Origin: Tricholoma matsutake
Lineage: Eukaryota; Basidiomycota; Agaricomycetes; Agaricales; Tricholomataceae
Length of the DNA stretch: 64,000 bases
Assembly (NCBI GenBank): GCA_026075535.2
Contig: AP026546.1
Location: 8,370,001 to 8,434,000, forward strand
Reading direction: 5' to 3'
Shown: one piece after another, positions 34,370 to 45,289 of the stretch
Numbering within the stretch: position 1 is the stretch's first letter
Layout of the letters: the number at the start of each line of letters is the position of its first letter
Notes under the pieces: model-generated
What the model was told of the DNA's origin: nothing
What the model saw: the letters and a program-made list of their open reading frames with translations, nothing else
Databases searched by the model: none
Translations under genes and position numbers: made by a program

Positions 34370-34770
34370 TAAAAAGCAATAAATTACAATTAGTTAGTTT
34401 ATAAAAACAAAAAGCAAATGAAAAAAACTCACATAGGGCCCAAACGACGCAATCTGCATCGTTTGGGCCCGTGTTGGCTCGTTTGCGGGTGGTGGTGTTG
34501 TTACTAGTAGATTATAACCTAGAAAATTAAAAAAAATGAGTTAGTTAGTTTATTAAAACAAAAACAAAACGAAAAAAACTTACGTAGGGCCCAAACGATG
34601 CGATCTGCGTCATTTGGGCCTGTGTTGGCTTGTTTGCGGGTGGTGGCATTGTTACTAGTAGATTATAACCTAGAAAACTCAAAAAATGAGTTAGTTAGTT
34701 TATTAAAACAAAAACCAAACGAAAAAAACTTACATAGGGCCCAAACGATGCAGATGCGTCGTTTGGGCCT
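34370..34770 (-). repeat. Three tandem intron-hairpin units (~150 bp)
   Basis: Each unit on the minus strand has an exon-like part ending in a hairpin (left stem GGCCCAAACGA.., right stem ..TCGTTTGGGCC; 34436-34470, 34587-34620, 34737-34769) followed within a few bases by a canonical donor (GTAAGT or GTGAGT), a CTAAC branch-like site and a CTAG or TTAG acceptor. The middle intron-like part is 34519-34583 (65 nt). Exons encode only low-complexity His/Pro/Thr peptides with stops, so a protein role is not supported. Confidence 0.7.
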
Positions 34771-35035
34771 GCGTTCTGTCCAGTCAGCTCGTTTGAAGGT
34801 GGTGGTGATGGTGGCATTGGGCGTGGGAATGGTGGTGGTGGGTGCGCATGCAGTGGTGGTGGTAGAGTGGAGAGGAGGAGGCAGTGTTGGTGACAGTGGT
34901 GGTAGTGGTTGTGAGCTGGCAGTCATGTGTCATGTGTCATGTGTATGCATACTTATCAATTATTCTGTTAATGGCTGTGATTAACTATGTACCTTGGTTG
35001 GGTAATAAAAGTATTAAATGTATACCAAAGAATAA

Positions 35036-35367
35036 TTGCTTGGTAGCTCAGTGGTTAAGCGTGCTGTTATGTATGCAGACCCAAGGTTGAGAGTTTGATT
35101 ATTGATGTGTGTCAAACTTTTATTTGGGAAAGCACGTGCATTCTGGTTATTCTGGTTAGTCTGGTTATTCCTGTTATTCTGGTTGTGATGAGTCCAGTCA
35201 GATTCCGGGGATTCTGGCTGTAAATTGGATCCTTATTCCGACCAGAATTGTGCTGCATAGGGAAAACTACATACAAAAAAAATTCCACCAGATTCCAGAA
35301 ATTCCGGAAATTCCAGCCAGATGAACCCGAATCCAACCGGAATAGGTGGGGGAGTGTAAAGTACTCC
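35036..35367 (+). mobile_element. tRNA-headed SINE, copy 2
   Basis: The head starts TTGCTTGGTAGCTCAGTGG (A box TAGCTCAGTGGTTAAGC) with a degenerate B box (GGTTGAGAGTTTGATT). The body repeats ATTCTGGTTA-type units, then the tail GGTGGGGGAGTGTAAAGTAC. Flanks match those of copy 3, so copies 2 and 3 descend from one insertion by inverted duplication. Confidence 0.75.
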
Positions 35368-35446
35368 TTGTTTTGATGGGTACTCTGTTCTCTCCCAGTT
35401 TAGCATGGAGGGCTTCTTCCATCTGCCTTGCTTTAGCGGCAATTCT

Positions 35447-37315
35447 TCAGCATTTTGTTAGCCATTCCTCGTTCCTCAGTTTCTTCTCAAGGGCAAGCTT
35501 CTCCAGTTCCTTGGTGGCTACCTGGTGCCACGTCAGTCGCTCCTCTTCTTTTGCCTTTGGTTGGTGTGCCATCTTTTTTCTTGCCTTGGTGACCATCTTC
35601 TGGGCCCATGCCCATTTTTCTTTTTTTGTCATCTCTTTGAAGGGTTTCCCTTCCTCTTTGACTATCTTCTGGCGCCATGCCAGATGTTCCTTGTCAGGTT
35701 TCTCCATTTGCACCCTCCCAATAAGGGTTTTTCCTTTCCCAATTGAGAATTCAGGGTGGGTTCTATCAGTTGTTCAGAATTGGAAGGTTCCAATTCTCCA
35801 GTCGATCACTGGATTGATTCTTCTGAGCCATGGCAAGCCCAGGATTATCGATTCTTTCCCTGGTCCTGCAATGAGGAAGGTCATTGGGAAAGATCTTTCA
35901 TTGATCATCAAGAATCCCTTGGCATAGTGGGAGATTTCCCCTTTCTTGTTTGGGGTTCCATCCACGTTCTTGACCCTGATCATCCTCTCCAGGGGATGTA
36001 GTTTGAATCTGCTGCTTCTTGCAAATTTGTGGCTCATGAATATTCCTCCTGCTCCTGAGTTGAGCAGGGCTTCGGTTTCGATGGCTTTCCCTCTGCCTGC
36101 CCCAGCCACTTTGATATCTAAATGCATAGATTGATTTTTCAAAGTGGCTAGTAGTACAGAACAGACAGAGAGTTTAGTGGTACCTGGAATTGAGGCAGGC
36201 CACCTCTTTAAAAACCCTCATCTCCTATTAGGGTGAGAGCCTTCTCCTTCCCTTCTTCATCAAGGTCTTTCATGATCGCTTGGATCTTTGAGTAGGCTTC
36301 TCTGCCTTTGTTCTTTGGGAAAGGCTGGTCCTCAGTCCTTGTTTCCCCTTTCTTGTGTCCGGTTGCTTGGTGTCCCAGCTGGTGGCACACAAAGCACAAC
36401 CCCTTCTTCATATGATTGATCCTCTCCTGGTAGGAGAGTCAGTTGATCTCAAGTGGGCCTTCCTTTGATTTGGAGTTGGGCAGCCTCTTTGCCAACGCTT
36501 CCTGTGCTCTCCTGGTTATGGCCTTTGCTCTCCTCCATTGTCCATCATACTTGGAGGCAGTGTTGATCATTCCTTCCAGTGTTGTGGGGATTGTTTCCAT
36601 GTTAAAAACTCTTTTGAGGAGTCTTGGGTTCAGTCCATCCATGAAGAGTTCGATGAGTGCAGTATTGTCGTTGATTCCTGCCTTCTCTTGCAGGATTTGG
36701 AACTGCGCAATATAGTCCTCCGGGTCCTGCCCCTCCTTCAATGTTTTCATCTCAATCCTGGCTCTCCCAGCTTTGTCAATTGGGGTGAACAGTGTCTTGA
36801 GCACTGCTTTGAAGGTAGACCATGTCCCTAGGTCTTCCTTCTCTGCCCATGTGTGTGCCCAGGGTGTGGTGGTTCCTCCATTCATGAATGAGAGTGCAAA
36901 GATGATCTTCTTCTTGTCATTGTCATAGATCCCATGGTTTACTCTCAAGTAGAGTTTTACTTCTTGTAGGAAGTTTGCAGTTCTGGTTCAGTCTCCTGTG
37001 AAGTCAGATGGGGTTCAGATTCTAATTTCTTTGGTCGACGTGGTGGGTTCAGTGGACATGTTGGTGTTGTCATTGGATAGGGAGAATGGATCTCATTCTG
37101 GGGTTTCTTCTTTGTCGAAAGATCTGAAATCTTCTTTGTCAAGGTATTGGGGTTCTTCGTCACTTGTTCTCTTTGAGAACCACTTCTGTGCTGGTTCTGA
37201 GTATCGTACTAGTCAACCCTGGTATCTATACCATGGGGTTCTTCCTGATAATGATGCTCCAGTTGGAGGTCTGTCTGGGCTTTGTCTGAAAGACATTGTG
37301 TCTGCACCTAGGTAG
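35447..37315 (-). pseudogene. Ty3/gypsy gag-protease fragment (element 4), truncated after protease
   Basis: Minus strand: gag N-terminal region (37315-36957, with stops), capsid (36948-36439; TWSTFKAVLKTLFTPIDKAG, EDYIAQFQILQEKAGINDNT), a zinc-knuckle-like CFVCHQLGHQATGH (36390-36350), and aspartic protease (36142-35774; EALLNSGAGGIFMSHKFA, where the usual DSGA reads NSGA, losing the catalytic Asp). A charged Lys/Glu/Trp-rich segment follows (35713-35447). Reverse transcriptase and everything downstream are absent; the element ends near the inner edge of the inverted-duplication arm. Its 5' LTR is 37344-37874, of the same family as element 1, so these may be pieces of one lineage. Confidence 0.85.
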
Positions 37316-37343
37316 GTGGACTTCGTAGATCAGCTTGACCTTT

Positions 37344-37874
37344 TGTTAAGACTATTGGTCTTAACTCAAACTTGTCTTTGTCTATCGCACTAGGAGGCTT
37401 TCCTAGTGTTTCGGGCTTTCAGGCTTTGCTTGGGTGCTTCCTCAAGCTATCATGGTTGTTTGTACTCAGAGGCTTTCTGAGTATACCATCTGTTCGTGTA
37501 TCACAGTTGGAGGCTTTCCAACTGTTGAGTTTGGGTTATCATGGCTAAGGGCTTCTTAGACCGTCGAGTTGTTTGAGTTGAGTTTAAGACCGTATGTTGA
37601 ATTAGGTCAAGCTAAGGAATACAGGGAGTATTACTACAGCTTATATACAGTTTGAAGATAGCTATCGTCCAGTCGGAATGTAGGATCATTATCAAGTATA
37701 AATAGAAAGAACAATAGAAAAGCAAGCCTCATGCCAAGCACGAGGCATCCAATGTCAAGGATCCAACATCATGGAATGCTGCGGTGCAGCATGTCGATCA
37801 TCAGGAGTCATGTCGAGTCAGAAAGGAAAAATTAAAGTGCTGGCCTTGTGGGTTCCAATAGTAAAATCGTAACA
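37344..37874 (-). repeat. LTR (5' LTR of element 4), TGTTAAG..CGTAACA family
   Basis: 531 bp with the family ends, immediately upstream (minus strand) of the gag fragment. It is shorter than its relatives and keeps AGGCTTT-loop hairpins at 37388-37408, 37463-37483 and 37503-37525. The primer-binding site just inside could not be matched to a tRNA by eye. Confidence 0.8.
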
Positions 37875-37879
37875 CCCCT

Positions 37880-38638
37880 GGTGGGCACTCCCTGCCTGCC
37901 AGACCCATTCAAATGGTGAATGATGCCACCCACAGCCAGCTGCAACCCCTGTAATGGTGAATGATGCCCCCGCCACCCTCCCCCAGCCAGTTGCAACCCC
38001 AGAATGGCCAATGACACCCCTGGCCAAACAGTGAATGATGCCCCTACCACCCTCCCCCAGCCTATTGCAACCCCCAAAATGGCAAATGACAGCCCCACCA
38101 CCCTCCCCCAGTCAGTTGCAACCCCTGGAATGGTGAACAATGTCCACATCAGCCTCTTACAGCCCACTGCAACCCCTGGGGTGGTGAATGACACCCCTGG
38201 AATAGTGAGTGAGGCCCCCAATGCCCCATTCCCCCTGGAATGGAGGATGTTACCCCTGGCATGGAGAACACAACCACCAAAGGTAAGTGATAATCAATAA
38301 CTTTTTTATTTATATATCTGAACCATCTCATAAACATTAGGATGGCATATCCACCATCCAGTCCATCCCACAAGCTACAGGGTGCCTCTTGGACCACTGG
38401 AGGTATCTCCTGTGGTTGAGCATTGGGCAACATTTTCAACTTTGCCAATGCAACCCTGACCAAAGATCAAGATGGCCCCATCATGGGGAAGGTTTTTATT
38501 TACAGAGAACATGGTATTCCAAGTCAAACCACCCCTTTCATGTCCCTCAAGCATGAAGTTATGAGGCATCCCACTCCAATTCTCCACAAACTTGCAACAC
38601 AATATCCAATCATGTCTTGTAAGTTTGACTTGGAATAA
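37880..38638 (+). other. Minisatellite with a possible repeat-protein ORF and intron
   Basis: A degenerate ~60-bp unit (built on GTTGCAACCCC, GGTGAATGATGCCCC, CACCCTCCCCCAGCC) repeats across 37880-38180. The plus ORF 38004-38300 translates it as ~20-residue units (NDAPTTLPQPIATP-like). A good donor (AAAG/GTAAGT, ~38282) and acceptor (ATTAG, ~38340) suggest splicing to a downstream frame holding FNFANATLTKDQDGPIMGKV and HKLATQYPIMSC (38423-38638), with a stop in between. The family is unknown and it may be a decayed transposon gene. Confidence 0.3.
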
Positions 38639-39077
38639 GATCAGCTGGTTCTTACTTCTTTTTAGAATGCAATCAATCAATTTTTGTTTACGAGGATGAC
38701 ATGTGGCCCATGGGCCATTAAATGACCACATACTGTAGCCATAAGCCTGGCCCATAACTGACAAGGATGACCTCAAGTGGACCTCAAAATAATATGTTGG
38801 TATTGAGGCTTCTTATTGTAAGCTTTATTTATCTACTTATATGGGATTGTCATAAACTCATATTGGTATTTGTTAGACTGATCCTGGAGAGTCTTTGATG
38901 TTGAATCATTCTGTCTTCTGTTCCTGCTCAATCTGCTTCAGCTACCTGAGCTTGCTACTCTTTTGGGTGTTCCAGCTCACTTGGTGGGCCCTGGAGATGT
39001 TTCTCTTCAGGTGGCATATCAAAAGTATTGTGCATATCTCATGGTGTGCCAAACACTGGATCAAATGCATGCAGATA
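38639..39077. other. Interval without a supportable gene
   Basis: Non-coding by inspection, AT-rich, ending at the tail of SINE copy 3, which is also the inner boundary of the right inverted arm. Confidence 0.4.
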
Positions 39078-39428
39078 AGTGAGTACTTTACACTCCCCCA
39101 CCTATTCCAGTTGGATTCCAGTTTGTCCAGCCAGAATTTCTGGAATTTCTGGAATCCAGTGGAATTTTTTTTGTATGTAGTTTTCCCTATGCAGCACAAT
39201 TCCAGTCAGAATAAGGATCCAATTTACACCCAGAATCCCCAGAATCTGACTGGACTCATCACAACTGGAATAACTGGAATAACTGGACTAACTGGACTAA
39301 CTGGAATAACCAGAATGCATGTGCTTTCCCAAATAAAAGTTCAACACACATCAAGAATTGAACCCTCGACCTTGGGTCTGCATATCACAATGTGCTTAAC
39401 CACTGAGCTACCAGGTAATTATTCCTCT
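39078..39428 (-). mobile_element. tRNA-headed SINE, copy 3
   Basis: Reverse-complement partner of copy 2. The minus-strand head (39428-39345) has TGGTAGCTCAGTGGTTAAGC and a better-preserved B box (GGGTTCAATTC). The body repeats AACTGGAATAACTGGA-type units on the plus strand; the tail CTTTACACTCCCCCACC lies at ~39088. Confidence 0.78.
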
Positions 39429-40360
39429 ACATACATTTAATACCTCTATGACCAAACCAAGGTGCATAGTTAACCGCAGCCATTAACAGAATAATTAATA
39501 AGTACGCATACATGCATGACATGTGACACATGACTGCCAGCTCACAACCACCACCACCACCGTCATCAACACCGCCTCCTCCTCCTCTCCACTCTACCAC
39601 CACCACTGCATGCACACCCACCACCACTGTTCCCATGCCCACTGCCACCATCACCACTACCTTCAAACAAGCCGACTGGATGGAAAGCAGGCCCAAATGA
39701 TGGCAACATCATTTGGGCCATAGATAAGTTTTTTTCTTTTTTCTTTTTCTTTTTATCAATCAACTAATTGTAATTTATTGCTTTTTAGGTTGTATACTAC
39801 TGGGGATGACCTGCCACAATGAAAAATGCGCAACCCATGCCCATGCCCACCTGATCCCCTCCTCCCCATTCAAATGGGATGTGAGGCTGTTGACATGGGC
39901 TAGGAGGGTGCAGAGGATGCCAGGAGACCCCGGAAGGGGGGTACCTGCCTAGTAAGCACCCACCAACCTCTGTAGTCATGCCACGTCACACTGACGTGCC
40001 CAAACCCCCTCCCAAAAAAAAAGAAAAAAACAGAAATCCAAACAGGGGATGACAGTGATGAATGACGACAAGCCACCCACCCCCAGCCTCATGAGCAACT
40101 GCTCATGGGGTGGATCATGGGTGGAATGACAGATAACAGCGGGGTTGCGTCCCCTCCCCCTCCCCCACACTTCATGTGGGGAGGGATTTTTTTTGTACTT
40201 TTAATTATTTATTAGTATTGTGCCCCCCCTCCCCCATTTTGCATGGGGGAGGGATTTTTTCTTCATGTTTTTACCTCCCCCCTCGCATTCAGTGTGAGGG
40301 GTTAGCTTTTTATGTATATAAATAAAACTCCCTCTCACAAGATGTGAGAGGGAGGATTTT
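39078..40360 (-). repeat. Right arm of a large inverted duplication
   Basis: Inverted copy of 33617-35367. It contains a single intron-hairpin unit (perfect hairpin 39690-39719) instead of three, and more transitions. Together the arms bracket ~3.7 kb holding element 4 and its LTR. Confidence 0.8.
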
Positions 40361-40722
40361 TCACACTACTACCAAGGGGACCACAAATGACTACTGGGGA
40401 TTATGCGCAACAATGCAATGAGGGAGGGATGATGGACAACTATGGGGTCAACAACTAGCATTATGCACAACAACACAATGGGGGGGGGGGATGACAGACA
40501 ACTAGTGGGGATGACCTGGGGATGGCTACTGGGGCAACGGTGAACATGGCAGACAACAAACATAACCAGTTGTGACCAGTATGTACCAGAGTTTTAACTA
40601 GTTTTTGTGCAAACCAGTTACAACTGATTATGACCAGTTTTTTGCAGTTTTTCTCAGTTTCAGTCTGGTTATTTGGTTATTTCCTTTTATAATTAACTGG
40701 TCACAGTCACAGTCTTTCCAAA
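40361..40722. other. Interval without a supportable gene
   Basis: Low-complexity G-rich sequence followed by recurring ACCAGTTxxGACCAGTT motifs like those inside the nearby hAT-like elements. No coding. Confidence 0.4.
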
Positions 40723-41459
40723 ATGGGCCCAAAAACCATGACTGGACTGGACCTTAAAGCACTAGTGGTTCTTGCAATATTGCCAGTGGTCAAGGCAGCT
40801 CCAGTTGCTGAAAGTCCATTTCCAAACATCACCTTCAAGGTGTTCAATGAATTTGTCAAGCAGCAATACAGCTCCAAGATTTCATTGTCTAGAGTTCTGG
40901 TTATTCTGTTTTCATTGACAGAAAATACTGATTTGTTGCATTTGCATGCAAGACAGCAATATGTTCAAAATCCAGGAGAGCACTGAACTGTGGCTTCTGG
41001 ATGGATAAAATCCCTTTCTCATGCCTTGAAGGAAAATATTGATGTAAATCAGGCAAAACCTTTAAAACTGAAACATGTGGATAAGGATGCTGATGAAGAG
41101 AAGATAACAACTGCTTTCAATCTCCAACTTGATTCTCTTGCAAAACTGCTTGGTCTACATTCATGTGACTCCCATGGCAAATTTCAAGGAAAATCTGAAT
41201 GCTGTATCACATAAAACTATTCAGCCAGTACATGTCATATGTCCCATTACAACTCAATGTGAAACCTGAGGCCTGCATTACACAATCACTACTCCAACTC
41301 ACTCAGACAAGAGATGTTCCATGTGTAGCACTCATAAAAGAGTTTGTGATGTATAAAGATGTGAGTGTCCTGACTAGTAAATGTTCATGTGAGACAAAAT
41401 ACTTTGCAGATCATGAAAGAGCAGTGGAGAACAGAGAACAAAGGAAACTCAGCAGGGTC

Positions 41460-44329
41460 TAGTGTTTGAAGGTCTGGCTCAGTCCAGTTTTTTTTCCATT
41501 TTAGGATGAAACCGGAACTGGAACCAGTTCAATTAGATTCAAAAGTTAAATAAAACCAGACTGAACTGCACATAGTTGGTTCACTGCAGTTTGGTCCAGC
41601 CTGACCACCAGTTATGGTCAGTTTGACCACAACTGGTCATGGACTGACTCATGTTGGTCTAAACCAATGTTATCTACACAATTATATACATACTAATAAT
41701 ATTCTAGAGTAAAATAAATCCCCTCGCAGGCATGTAGATAAAAAATAACTAAGAAAACAGGTCAGCTGACACAAAAATCAGAAGATAGAAAAAACCTCCT
41801 GCATTTGGAGTGAGAGGGGCCTCTGTGGGCATTGTGCTCATTGTCAGGTGTTGGTGGCATTGGTGTCTGGTGTTGGCATTGGTGTCTGGTGTTGGCATTG
41901 GTGTCTGGTGTTGGCATTGGTGTCTGGTGTTGGCATGGCATCCAGTGTTGGTGTTGGTGTTGGTGTCCTTGTCAGGTGTTGGTGTTTGTGTCCATTGTTG
42001 GCCATTGACCATGTTGTCCATCATCACCATCCATGAGTGATTGCTCATGTTGGAGGTGTGGGTGGTGTGTCAGTTCAGAAGGGGACCCATTACCACCCTG
42101 TGAGCAGGGGCTTACAGCAGTGGCATGGGGTGGGTGGAAAGCAGGTGGGCATGGGTTTTGTCTTGATGCTGCTTCATTGTTACAACATAGTTAGAACCTA
42201 AAAAAAGACAAGAAAACATTAGTTAGTTGAAAAGAGAATTTTAAAAAACATTACTTGGGGCCCAAATGAACATCTGTCATCATTTGCCTTACATGGTTTG
42301 TGTGTGGTGTTTGACAACATTATGTGTTGGGGATGTGGGAATGATATGTTGACAGAGGGGTGTCGGTGGAGGGAGGCAGAGGAAGGGAAAGGTGGTGGCA
42401 GTGTTGAGGGGTGGTGGTGGTTGATGTTGATGTAGGTGACGTTGTCCAGTGTTGTTGGTTTTGGCAGCCATGGGCATAATAAAAATGTGGCACCACTTTC
42501 TTGTTTGGGTTGCATAGCCAAGTGATCCATGTGCAGCTTCAGGGTATACAAACCCTTGCTTTTTGTGTTTCCTCACCTTGCCATCATTACAATTTTACTT
42601 TAGTTATGATACATTTACTTATAATTATATTATTCTAGTATAATTAGTGTTTGAAAGTCTGGTTGCATGGACCAAAAAAAGACCAGCAACCGAACCAGAC
42701 CCAACCACAGTCTGGTCTGTGTTACAGCTGCAAAAGAAGTGGTTGTGGACCAGTCTGGTTGCCAGTTGCATAGTTTAAGAAATATTTATAGACCAGTAAA
42801 AGACTGACTGCAACCGGTCTTTTGATAACTAAGGTAAGTGATCAATTGATCACATGCAATCGATTGCTGATCAACAACTACAATGACAACACCAACAACG
42901 ACCATCACCCCTCCTTCCTTTCTCACCACAACCACTCCCTCTCTGTAAATGGCCAGGTCGACCATGCCCACACCCCTTCAACCACACCAAATGATGACAC
43001 CCATGGCTGCAAAGCTGCCATGTCACAGATGCTCTATGTGTTTGACAACTAACGCCCATGTTGGAGAAGGCTCCAACACATAACAAGTAAGTTTTTGTTG
43101 TTCTCTTCTCTACTACTAACATTGTTGTTTTCTTTTGTAGGTTTAAACTTATGTGATTACAATGATGACTGTATCTAGGTAGGTAAGCACCTCACCACCC
43201 AACCTCATGAGCCCCTGCTTGTGGGGTGGATGGTGGGTGCAACTGATGGGCAACAACCACAACAACCAAAGGATGACAACCAACACTGACAGGACGAATG
43301 ACACCGACGGGGGGACAAGCAATGCAGACTGGGGGACGAACCCCAACGGGGACGAAATGCCAACAGGGAAACAATGCCAGCAGGACAACCGATGCCAATG
43401 GGGGGATGAGCAATGCCGACTGGGGGACAAACACCAACAGGGACAAACAACACCAATGGGACAGGGACAACCAATGCCAGCAGGGATGAACAATGCTAAC
43501 GGGGACAGGGATGAACAACACCAATGGGGGGACAAGGGACAGCAGACCATGACAACAGAAGGGGATGTCGTAGGCCTGTGGAGTGGGGTATATGCAAGGT
43601 AAGCAGACCACCACTCTGTAAGCCCACCACAACACCGCTTACCACCACCACCCCACCTGTGAATGCAGCAGCAGTGGTCAACACCAACAACCCCCACCTC
43701 CTGTGCTCATGATGCCCCCACCTCCACCTCCCACACTCGCTCCAAATGCGGGATGGCATAGTTTTTTCTTTCTTTCTTTGTTTTTCGTGTGACCCCTCAC
43801 ATTTTGTGGGGGGGTTATATCTTTTCATTCTTTATTATCTGTAGCACACCTCCACTGCTGTGAGCCTCTGCTTGCAGGGTGTGAATGTAGTTTTAGAATA
43901 CTTATTAGGTGTAATAAAATATTAGTTTAAACATATATTGGCGGTCCTGACCAGTTGTAAACCGGTCAGGACCAGTCTAATCAGGAACCGGTTATAAACT
44001 GGTTCAGCAACCGTAAGGCAACCAAGGAGGACTGGTTTACACCAGTCCGGTCCTCAGTTGCATCAATATTGAGAATGAAGGCAACTGGTCCGGTCCACAG
44101 TTGCCCTTGTTGGGGTCAAAAAAACTGGACCAGACCAGACTTTCAAACACTAAGTATAATCAGATGCAACCAGTTTTGATCAGTTTTAAATAAGTATTAA
44201 ATACATTATAACCACAACCGATGGACTGAGTAAATGAGGACACCACAGCTGTAAAGGGACCAAACTGCAGTTCAGTTTGGTCCAGTTTCAGTTTTTTTCT
44301 GGTTCAATGAACCAGACTTGCAAACACTA
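41460..44329. mobile_element. Non-autonomous hAT-like element A (contains element B)
   Basis: The left end is TAGTGTTTGAAGGTCTGG and the right end is CCAGACTTGCAAACACTA, an imperfect inverted repeat. The flanks are both GCAGGGTC (41452-41459; 44330-44337), an 8-bp target duplication. It sits inside the cysteine-cluster gene. Without element B it is ~1.35 kb. The interior has a 19-bp tandem repeat (~41860-41940, TGTTGGCATTGGTGTCTGG-type), an intron-like unit with a decayed hairpin (~42185-42290), and low-complexity ORFs only. Confidence 0.92.
42645..44152. mobile_element. Non-autonomous hAT-like element B, nested in A (1,508 bp)
   Basis: The ends are TAGTGTTTGAAAGTCTGG and CCAGACTTTCAAACACTA. 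The 8-bp duplication is AGTATAAT (42637-42644; 44153-44160). The interior has GACCAGT/ACTGGTC-rich subterminal regions, degenerate repeats encoding nothing recognisable, and a plus-strand intron-like unit: hairpin (stem TGTTGGAG, loop AAGG, stem CTCCAACA, ~43063-43082), then donor GTAAGT at 43087, TACTAAC branch and TTTTGTAG acceptor ending at 43140. Confidence 0.92.
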
Positions 44330-44824
44330 GCAGGGTCTATTTGAACTCTGCAAAGTACCTGAAAGTTGGGCAGGAGTTATGGGTGGATCAGTTGTTTGCA
44401 AATGGTGTTGTCAATGGAATGTATAGCTTCCACACATCAGCTGCTGCATATACCCACTTTTGGAATGATACATTTTCAAACCATCAGTCTCAACATTTTA
44501 AGTCTCTGACTCATCATCAAATCTGGCAAGCATTTGTACAAGAGTCTTTATGCTCAATTGCACTTCAAATTATGAGCTTGTACTTCAAGATGCACTTGCA
44601 ATTGATGAAGTTACAAAAGAAGCTTTTGCTGTGTTGGGAAATAATGGATGTATCACAGCTGTGAACAATCATAGCTGTTCAGAATGTACACATGAGTAGA
44701 AGGTGACTGCAGATACTCTTATTGGTGCTACTTAAGCAGTGGAAAATGCCACACAAGAGATAAATGAAACTGATTCTGATTCTGATATGAATGTGGATAA
44801 AGCATATAGGTAAGCTACATTGTA

Positions 44825-45230
44825 TCCAGTACTTTACACTCCCCCCCCAGTCCGAGTAGACTCCACTCAGACACACTCAGACACTCAGACTGTCCTTGGA
44901 CTGTCCTCAGACTTCACTCAGACTCTGCTTGGACTCTGCTTGGACTCTGCTTGGACACTCAGACTGTCTGAGTTGTCCAAGTAAAGTCTGAGGACTTTGC
45001 TTGGACTTTGCTTGGACTTTGCTCAGACAACATCAATTGTGCATTTATTTACACCTTTAAAGTACTGTCCAAGTAAAGTCCGAGTTCCAGACTTAGAGAA
45101 ATTCTTATAAGTCTCACAAAATGATGTGTGCACAGCAGGAATTGAGCCAACAGACTTCTGGACTAGCAATCACATGACAACCAAACATGCACACTCTACC
45201 ACTTAAGCCAAGTAGTCATTTAAAGTTACA
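44825..45230 (-). mobile_element. tRNA-headed SINE, copy 4
   Basis: Minus-strand head (45230-45130) with TTGGCTTAAGTGGTAGAG and B box TGGCTCAATTCCTG. The body consists of TCAGACT/TTGGACT units. The tail on the plus strand starts CAGTACTTTACACTCCCC at 44828. Flanks TACATTGTAT (left) and TACATTATAT (right) may be a target duplication with one mismatch. Confidence 0.68.
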
Positions 45231-45289
45231 TACATTATATCTATTTATTACTGAAATCTAATTTTATATATATCATGAATAGATTATTA

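Larger units (their letters stand above)
33617..35367 (+). repeat. Left arm of a large inverted duplication
   Basis: Reverse-complement homology to 39078-40360. Landmarks present in both arms: GAGAGGGAG hairpins, AATCCCTCCCC-type C/G-rich palindromes, the CATGAGCAGTTGCTCATG hairpin, the T-run and G-run near 34110-34150, and SINE copy 2 with its flanks. The left arm is longer, mainly because an intron-hairpin unit is present three times (34370-34770). Homology stops at the SINE tail. Confidence 0.8.
40723..44815 (+). pseudogene. KDZ-transposon-associated cysteine-cluster (CxC5/CxC6-like) gene, interrupted
   Basis: The ATG at 40723 begins FKVFNEFVKQQYSSKISLSR; coding continues past stops at ~40985 and ~41215 to FNLQLDSLAKLLGLHSCDSH, HVICPITTQCET and SLLQLTQTRDVPCVALIKEF, then VLTSKCSCETKYFADHERAV at 41380-41430. 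At 41459 the frame is cut by a hAT-like element and resumes at 44338 with [39 protein letters not shown] and, after frame damage, [13 protein letters not shown] (~44660). This is the pattern of the CxC5/CxC6 cysteine-cluster proteins that accompany KDZ transposases in Agaricomycetes, thought to bind DNA or zinc. At ~44812 a GTAAGC donor-like site precedes SINE copy 4. The transposase part does not follow. Confidence 0.7.

Noticed and set aside
35036..35110. A tRNA gene
   Set aside because: The head has A- and B-box-like sequences but cannot form a full cloverleaf by eye, and it recurs with a fixed non-tRNA tail at four other places, so it is a SINE head.
43205..43700. Large low-complexity ORFs (Cys/His/Pro-rich minus, Asn/Gln/Gly-rich plus)
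   Set aside because: They derive from degenerate tandem repeats inside hAT-like element B, with open frames on both strands and no conserved features.
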